This document shows, one piece after another, positions 58,985-64,000 of a stretch of 64,000 nt of DNA (the stretch's first letter is position 1; each line of letters starts with the position of its first letter). The notes below the pieces were generated by a model that was given only the letters and a program-made list of their open reading frames with translations, was not told the DNA's origin and did no database searches. Origin of the DNA: Peribacillus simplex (GTDB lineage: Bacteria; Bacillota; Bacilli; Bacillales; DSM-1321); the NCBI RefSeq assembly GCF_001542915.1, contig NZ_LNNH01000010.1, forward strand, positions 367,039-431,038, in the 5' to 3' direction. The translations under genes and the position numbers were made by a program.

Positions 58985-59866
58985 CTATTTAAAGTCTCCA
59001 TCACCTGAAGATAAATCTTTCCCCCAGATATTCATGTCCTCATACTTATCCCAAATATTGCAATTCTTCGTTAATCTTCCTCCATATTCATACCCAAGCT
59101 GGTGAAAGACGGCGTTCATTCCCATCGACAAAGACCGTGCCAAAGAGTAGGAACAATAAATATTTTTCCTGATAAGTTCCTGCTCCAATGACGAGATAAG
59201 CACCTTCATAAAACCATGTTTCCGATGATGAGGAATCGTAGCACAGTCTGTCATTTCAGCATGATGATACCTTTCACATACTTCCGCGGATGCAGCACTG
59301 ACAATCGATCCTTCATATTGGATAACACTAAAGATCGTACCTTCCTCCATCACTTTTTTGATATAGCCCGCATCATTCATTGGTGTTGGATAGGTTTCAA
59401 AAATTTCACCATATAACTTAGCCAGCTCATGTGCATCTTTAACTTCAGCAAATCGAAGGGAGTAATCTTCAGGCAGTTGCCGCTTTTCTATCACTCTAGG
59501 AATATCGATGACATCCTGGATAATTTTATCTTCCTTCATCCAATCGTCACTTGTCCGCCTTTCATCAGTAAAATACAAGGCCATGCAATAAGCATCATTC
59601 CCATGAAAATACTTCTTCAATATTCCTTCGAGCACAAACCCACGAGCCAATGTCGCAGATAAATCTTCTTGTCTGGCTTTAAGGATCAATTTTGTAAAGC
59701 CGTGCTCCTGAGTGATGACGAGTGATCGAGTTATCACTGTTTTGATATTCCCCCGATAATCATCAATGCGCAATCGTTGATTTGCATGATCAAGATAGAG
59801 TTCCATCGTAAAACTTTCCCCCGTCTCGATTCGAGTGAAAAAAGGCAGATTTTGAATAGACATCAT
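58985..59866 (-). CDS. yodP: Putative beta-lysine N-acetyltransferase (YodP/AblB-like GNAT)
   Basis: The protein has 293 residues. The GNAT core lies in residues about 150-290 (DYSLRFAEVKDAHELAKLYG, YHHAEMTDCATIPHHRKHGF then MKVLISSLEQELIRKNIYCS). The N-terminal half (LYLDHANQRLRIDDYRGNIK) matches the AblB layout. AblB acetylates beta-lysine made by KamA. No kamA lies in this window. TAAGGAGG overlaps the stop of the 38-aa ORF. Confidence 0.88.
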   Translation of the reverse strand: MMSIQNLPFFTRIETGESFTMELYLDHANQRLRIDDYRGNIKTVITRSLVITQEHGFTKLILKARQEDLSATLARGFVLEGILKKYFHGNDAYCMALYFTDERRTSDDWMKEDKIIQDVIDIPRVIEKRQLPEDYSLRFAEVKDAHELAKLYGEIFETYPTPMNDAGYIKKVMEEGTIFSVIQYEGSIVSAASAEVCERYHHAEMTDCATIPHHRKHGFMKVLISSLEQELIRKNIYCSYSLARSLSMGMNAVFHQLGYEYGGRLTKNCNIWDKYEDMNIWGKDLSSGDGDFK

Positions 59867-59875
59867 GTATCCTCC

Positions 59876-59992
59876 TTAACTTAAATCCCGCAGAAGTGCT
59901 GCACCAGCTACTTCTCCGGGCGTTTTTTTTTCTGTAAACTCCTCAGGATGGCCGCTCACGTCGTATATCGAAAAGGCTCCGTCCTGGCTCAT
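59876..59992 (-). CDS. 38-aa ORF packed between yodT and yodP
   Basis: The ATG at 59992 lies 6 bases past the yodT stop, with AAGG directly before it. The stop TAA is part of the yodP ribosome binding site. The product is MSQDGAFSIYDVSGHPEEFT then EKKTPGEVAGAALLRDLS: polar, acidic and without repeats. Tight packing suggests a real, co-translated small protein. No family was recognised. Confidence 0.5.
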   Translation of the reverse strand: MSQDGAFSIYDVSGHPEEFTEKKTPGEVAGAALLRDLS

Positions 59993-59998
59993 CCTTGT

Positions 59999-61366
59999 TT
60001 AAAGTTGGACAGTAGGATCTGCCTTCCCCTCCAGACGGAGTTCACATTGCACCTCGGAAATGGCCGCTTCTAAAATATCTACCAAACGATCCAGTTCACC
60101 TTTTGTAATAACCAAGGGTGGCGAAATGATAATGGCATCCCCCATCCCATTAATGGCTCCTGAAGCCGGATAAACAAGTAACCCTTTATCAAATGCATGC
60201 TCAATTACCCGATTCGTTACATCTAATTCTGGTGGATAAGGGTTTTTCTTTTCCCGGTTTGCGACAAACTCCATTCCAATTAGTAGACCCTTTCCCCTTA
60301 TGTCCCCAATCAATTCAAAAGATTCCGAGAGCGCTTTCAATTTACTCATCAGATAGTTACCTTGTTCTTCTGCTTTTTCTACCAATTGATGTTTCTCCAC
60401 GTATTCAATGACCTTTAGGGCAACCGCTGCAGATTGCGGATTGGCACTATAAGTATGGCCGCCCATAATGGTCTTGGATCCTTTCAAAATAGGTTCCATG
60501 ACTTTATCGCTGACTAGGGTGGCTGCCATGGGGGTATACCCTGAACTCATTCCTTTTCCTAGGGTAATAAGGTCCGGCGTAACATTCCAATGCTCGATGG
60601 CAAACATTTTCCCGGTACGGCCAATTCCGGTCATTACCTCATCTGCGATAAATAGGACGTCATAACGCTCACAAATTTCTTTGATTTTCTGATAATAATT
60701 AGCTGGTGGCGTGATGGCCCCACCCGCAGCGCCTATAATCGGCTCGGCAATAAATGCAGCAACACGTTCTGCCCCAATGCGCCTAATCTCCGTTTCTAGT
60801 TCTTGTGCACAAAGAAAACCCCACTCCTCTTCCGTTACGTGCTCCGGCCGGCGATACGTGTATGGGGCAGATACGGAAGGATAATCAGCTAACAACGATG
60901 AAAATCTCTGTCTTCTTAGCACATGCCCTGACATCGATAATGCTCCCATTGTAATTCCGTGATAGCTCGACCATCTGGATATAATGCGGTCTTTTTTCAA
61001 TTTTCCCTTTTCTTGCCAATATTGGATCGCAATCTTCATCGCTGTCTCGGTCGCTTCCGAACCGCTATTGACAAAGAATGACCAATTAAGATCTCCAGGA
61101 GCCAATTGACTCAATTTTTTCGCTAGTTTTTCAGCTGGTTCATTGGTAAATTGCGATCGATAAGAAAATGAAATCTTTTCTGCCTGTGCAAGAGTTTCGT
61201 TGATAACCTCCTGTACACCGTGTCCTATACTTACTGTTACAGCTCCCGAAGACCCATCGATATATTTTTTTCCATCCTGATCATATATATATATGCCTTT
61301 TGCCGATGCTGCCATTGGATATCGCTTACCTAATATCGGTTTAATTAAATGATCTCGTTCCTTCAT
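59999..61366 (-). CDS. yodT: Class III aminotransferase (YodT-like)
   Basis: The protein has 455 residues. PLP-enzyme features are NSGSEATETAMKIAIQYWQE, YHGITMGALSMSGH, FIADEVMTGIGRTG (Asp contacting PLP) and LITLGKGMSSGYTPMAA, with the Schiff-base lysine. The family moves amino groups from omega- or beta-amino acids. It is the first gene of the yod unit and is divergent from a PucR regulator. GGGAG precedes the ATG. Confidence 0.92.
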   Translation of the reverse strand: MKERDHLIKPILGKRYPMAASAKGIYIYDQDGKKYIDGSSGAVTVSIGHGVQEVINETLAQAEKISFSYRSQFTNEPAEKLAKKLSQLAPGDLNWSFFVNSGSEATETAMKIAIQYWQEKGKLKKDRIISRWSSYHGITMGALSMSGHVLRRQRFSSLLADYPSVSAPYTYRRPEHVTEEEWGFLCAQELETEIRRIGAERVAAFIAEPIIGAAGGAITPPANYYQKIKEICERYDVLFIADEVMTGIGRTGKMFAIEHWNVTPDLITLGKGMSSGYTPMAATLVSDKVMEPILKGSKTIMGGHTYSANPQSAAVALKVIEYVEKHQLVEKAEEQGNYLMSKLKALSESFELIGDIRGKGLLIGMEFVANREKKNPYPPELDVTNRVIEHAFDKGLLVYPASGAINGMGDAIIISPPLVITKGELDRLVDILEAAISEVQCELRLEGKADPTVQL

Positions 61367-61460
61367 CCTTTACAGCTCCCTCGGATTATAAGAGTATACT
61401 AAAACTTTATTAAATTTTCCGACAAACCACAATTTGACAAACGGATGAAAAAATCGGGGT

Positions 61461-61485
61461 TCCATTGTACACTGTGTATAATGGA
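61461..61485. promoter_or_regulatory. Operator-like palindrome between yodT and the PucR gene
   Basis: TCCATTGTACAC-T-GTGTATAATGGA, arms matching at 11 of 12 positions. It overlaps a TATAAT -10 (61477-61482) for the rightward regulator. Confidence 0.6.
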
Positions 61486-61524
61486 TGAAAGACTAATCGA
61501 TGTTTACTCACTGGGGGGCTATCT

Positions 61525-63075
61525 ATGGCGATTCGGATGTATGAAGCGTTGCAACTGCCGATTATGCAACAAACCAAATTAATGGCTGGCAAAAAGGGCT
61601 TACAAAATTGGCTCAAATGGGTAACCATTGTGGAGGTAATTGAAGATATCCATCGTTTACAAGATGGAGAGTTTTTGATTACAACAGGATTCGGATTAGG
61701 AGAAAATACGGAGAAACGCAAGGTGTTCGAAAAGCTTTTATCCAGCGGAAAACTATCTGGAATAGCCTTATATACCGGTTTTTATCTAAAGGAAATTCCA
61801 AAATCATTTATCGCCATCGCCGACGAATTTGCCCTGCCCTTAATTGAAATTCCTCAAGACATAAATTTTTCGATGATCACAAAAGAACTACTCGTACAAA
61901 TTGTGAACAAACAAAGCCAAACATTGGAGTATTCGCTGCGTATCCATAAGGAGTTTACACGGCTTGTATTGGAAGGGCATGGATTTGATCCGATTACGAA
62001 AACCCTTCATGACATACTGGATGCAAGTATCATCCTTATGGCACAAGATGAAGTAATAAGCTCCTGCCTAAAACATGACTTTATTGATATCGACAATTTA
62101 ACCAATCTAGATGAAAAACAAATGGATAACGTCAAAATGATCAGTCAACCTATTATCGCCAATAAGCATACCTACGGAAATGTACTCATCATAAAGGAAA
62201 AAAGGTTATCGGAAGAATTGGATTCTATCGCAATCGAGCATGCGACGACTGTATATGCCATTGAATTTTTGCGAAGAAGAGCAATAGAGGAGACCCAATT
62301 GCGGCTTACCAGTGACTTCCTTGATGAAATATTGAATCCCATAATCTCCAATAATCAAGATATGATCGAGAGAGGACGTAAACTAGGCGTAGACCTTGCA
62401 AACCCACAAAGTATCTTATTCATTTATTTTCCATCATTGAATGAGGAGAACAGTGATGAAAAATACAATCAATTAACCGAAATGATTCAACACACTATGG
62501 GAAAGTCGAAAATCCCCTACCTTCTGCGGACGAAATCCGATAGTGTGATGATTATGGCGGAAGCAAAACCTGGATCGAGTAGTATGGACTTAGCGGAGAG
62601 CCTCTTAACTAGTTGGAATTCAACATCGTTAAATGAACCGATAGCCATAGGGATTGGTCAAACAGCTGCCAACATTCATGAATTACCTAAACGTGCGGCT
62701 GAATCCGAGCAAGCCGCACGTTTTTCCCAAGTTCTATTTAAACCAAAATCGATCGCCCATTACAATGATTTTGGGGTATATCAATTACTGATGGAAATGA
62801 AAGAATCAGGGGTGGATTTAGAGGAATTTCACCAAAAATATCTTGGAAATCTATTTGATTCAAAAGGGGTAGACCTCATTACGACACTTGAAGCTTATCT
62901 TTTTTTCAATCAAAGCATCAAAAAAACGGCAAGTGAGCTATATATTCATCGCCATACACTGACATATAGGCTAGATCAGATACAGAAAAAAACCGGATTG
63001 GACCTAGACCATTATGATAATGGCATAAAGTTATACTTAGCTATTTTGGCATATAAAGTATTGAAATACATGTAA
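61525..63075 (+). CDS. PucR-family transcriptional regulator
   Basis: The protein has 516 residues. Residues 1-130 are a PucR N-domain (LQDGEFLITTGFGLGENTEK, GIALYTGFYLKEIPKSFIAI). The C-terminus has the HTH_30 domain LEAYLFFNQSIKKTASELYI then HRHTLTYRLDQIQKKTGLDL. GGGGGG precedes the ATG. It is divergent from the yod operon and probably controls it in response to an amino acid or breakdown product. Confidence 0.92.
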   Translation: MAIRMYEALQLPIMQQTKLMAGKKGLQNWLKWVTIVEVIEDIHRLQDGEFLITTGFGLGENTEKRKVFEKLLSSGKLSGIALYTGFYLKEIPKSFIAIADEFALPLIEIPQDINFSMITKELLVQIVNKQSQTLEYSLRIHKEFTRLVLEGHGFDPITKTLHDILDASIILMAQDEVISSCLKHDFIDIDNLTNLDEKQMDNVKMISQPIIANKHTYGNVLIIKEKRLSEELDSIAIEHATTVYAIEFLRRRAIEETQLRLTSDFLDEILNPIISNNQDMIERGRKLGVDLANPQSILFIYFPSLNEENSDEKYNQLTEMIQHTMGKSKIPYLLRTKSDSVMIMAEAKPGSSSMDLAESLLTSWNSTSLNEPIAIGIGQTAANIHELPKRAAESEQAARFSQVLFKPKSIAHYNDFGVYQLLMEMKESGVDLEEFHQKYLGNLFDSKGVDLITTLEAYLFFNQSIKKTASELYIHRHTLTYRLDQIQKKTGLDLDHYDNGIKLYLAILAYKVLKYM

Positions 63076-63094
63076 TCGATAAGGCAGAGTCTCA

Positions 63095-63131
63095 AAAAGG
63101 GGTTGGGAATTTAAATTCCCAACCCCTTTTC
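63095..63131 (+). terminator. Terminator of the PucR gene
   Basis: AAAAGGGGTTGGGAATTT pairs perfectly with AAATTCCCAACCCCTTTT. Confidence 0.92.
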
Positions 63132-63195
63132 AAAGACAGGAATATCGTTCTTCATCACATAGGGAGATTTTAGTCTTCCTATGTTTTCATTCCTA

Positions 63196-63345
63196 TTATT
63201 GATCTGTTTGTTTTTGCTTCTTTTTCAAATACTCCGCACGTATTTTTTCTATTTGCTGCTTTTTATCAAATTTGGCAGGCTTCTGTTTTTCATGAAACTT
63301 TGTCACAGCTACCTGACTTTTGTAATCCAATTGATATTTTCCCAC
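63196..63345 (-). CDS. Small basic protein (49 aa), GTG start
   Basis: AGTAGGTGA lies before GTG at 63345. The product is MGKYQLDYKSQVAVTKFHEK then QKPAKFDKKQQIEKIRAEYL and KKKQKQTDQ. It is lysine/glutamine rich, helical and soluble. The opposite-strand frame at 63181 is its shadow. No family was recognised. Confidence 0.6.
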   Translation of the reverse strand: MGKYQLDYKSQVAVTKFHEKQKPAKFDKKQQIEKIRAEYLKKKQKQTDQ

Positions 63346-63434
63346 TTTATTCACCTACTTTTCTTGTCTGTAAAGAGAATCTATTCAACAAATATAATAT
63401 ACCTTATTTTACTGAACTAAACCTTATTACTTTA

Positions 63435-63575
63435 TTAGTGTACTGCTAACTTGGCATATATCAATAAAAACATTAAAAACTTAGTAAAATAAATCATCGC
63501 CAATATAATGCCTTGACACTCTGCATAAGCCTTCATGGTTCTTAACCCCAATAACCATTTCGTTACATCCCCCAT
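63435..63575 (-). CDS. Small single-helix protein (46 aa)
   Basis: GGAGAGG lies just before the ATG at 63575. The product is MGDVTKWLLGLRTMKAYAEC then QGIILAMIYFTKFLMFLLIY and AKLAVH: one hydrophobic helix in the second half. No family was recognised. Confidence 0.5.
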   Translation of the reverse strand: MGDVTKWLLGLRTMKAYAECQGIILAMIYFTKFLMFLLIYAKLAVH

Positions 63576-63624
63576 ATCCTCTCCAAAAATCACCTTTTCT
63601 ACTTATATCCATACCAATCTAAAT

Positions 63625-63690
63625 ATTACCTTCTTAAGTAACCTGCCTGTTTGCAGCGCTAAACTTCAGTAGCACTACTTCACCAGCCTA
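63625..63690 (-). repeat. Dispersed repeat, very degenerate
   Basis: AAGTAACCTGCCTGTTTGC, then GCGCTAAACTTCAG and AGCACTACTTCACC keep the order of the modules. Recognisable only by comparison. Confidence 0.35.
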
Positions 63691-63949
63691 AAATATTAGA
63701 AATTATTATTTTTAAAATGTAAAAGCAGTTGAAAGGGTGGATGCACCGATTTAATGGCATGGCTACAAAACCTCGACAATTATTTAAATTGGGACCATAT
63801 TTTAGGTTTTGTTAAACATCGTAGAGATATCTTAACAATGAGTAAAGTGATTGTTGAAAGGCCTGTATTTCCGAGCAGTTTAACCTATAATAGGATAAGA
63901 ATGTCGTTTTTTATTGGAAAAAATTCGTTGCTGAATTTGAGGTTTTGAA

Positions 63950-64000
63950 TTGGAAAATTTATTTCACTACATTTATTCTTGTGTTGGTATTTTAGTCGGT
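63950..64000 (+). CDS. Possible membrane-protein start, cut by the window end
   Basis: GAGG lies seven bases before TTG at 63950, which reads MENLFHYIYSCVGILVG into the window edge. It is hydrophobic and could be an N-terminal membrane helix. Too short to classify. Confidence 0.3.
   Translation, partial: MENLFHYIYSCVGILVG

Noticed and set aside
63181-63420. 79-codon rightward hydrophobic frame
   Set aside because: It is the antisense shadow of the lysine-rich 49-aa gene at 63196.
63754-63948. 64-codon rightward frame
   Set aside because: There is no ribosome binding site and no recognisable motif. It could be a remnant, but I cannot support it as a gene.

Overview
The window looks like chromosomal DNA of a low-GC, spore-forming Bacillaceae species, most likely of the Bacillus/Peribacillus type. 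Evidence for this is a complete qoxABCD aa3 quinol oxidase operon, a yodT-P-S-R-Q type operon, yndG-H-J, yxjI-like and yuzF-like genes, a Sda-type sporulation checkpoint protein, PhoP-box-like repeats in front of a secreted GlpQ-like enzyme, strong AGGAGG ribosome binding sites, TTG starts and many rho-independent terminators. The species call is inference. No rRNA, tRNA, CRISPR array or intact transposase was seen.

Layout. Positions 1-9,700 hold transporters, TetR and PucR regulators, SnoaL/NTF2-fold proteins and a SAM-I riboswitch whose downstream gene is an unknown 134-aa protein. Positions 9,700-33,900 are an AT-rich accessory stretch of small hypothetical or membrane proteins. Among them sit azlCD with an XRE-cupin regulator, a GlpQ-like enzyme, DinB proteins, the ynd operon, an unlisted sda gene, a beta-lactamase-fold hydrolase and an APH-like kinase. 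Positions 33,900-46,996 carry a TetR-controlled hydrolase/amidohydrolase pair, DUF2254, HPP, a second-type FabF beside an XRE regulator, and a LysR gene divergent from FMN-reductase and EamA genes. Positions 47,300-61,400 are more GC-rich and core-like: map, SDR, YxjI, isochorismatase, DUF2642, qoxABCD and the yod operon. A divergent PucR regulator follows.

The most striking feature is a dispersed intergenic repeat, with about 45 full or partial copies in 64 kb. A full copy of about 80 bp has three hairpins in a row: AACTAAC-CTGCCCC-GTTAGTT, then a terminator-like AGCTG/CAGCT hairpin, then CTAAC-GCACCC-GTTAG. All copies I could orient face the same way and nearly all lie at the 3' side of leftward genes, where the middle hairpin plus T-run reads as an intrinsic terminator. 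Rightward genes use unrelated terminators. One copy has been invaded by a group IIC-type intron that has lost most of its reverse transcriptase and keeps its 5' end, domain V/VI-like 3' end and the IEP C-terminus.

Several genes below 60 codons are supported by ribosome binding sites, context and composition: sda, a 38-aa ORF tucked between yodT and yodP, a 35-aa TatA-helix-like peptide, and several single- or two-helix membrane peptides. Two genes appear to need non-canonical start codons. Regulatory palindromes or direct repeats are visible in most divergent promoter regions.
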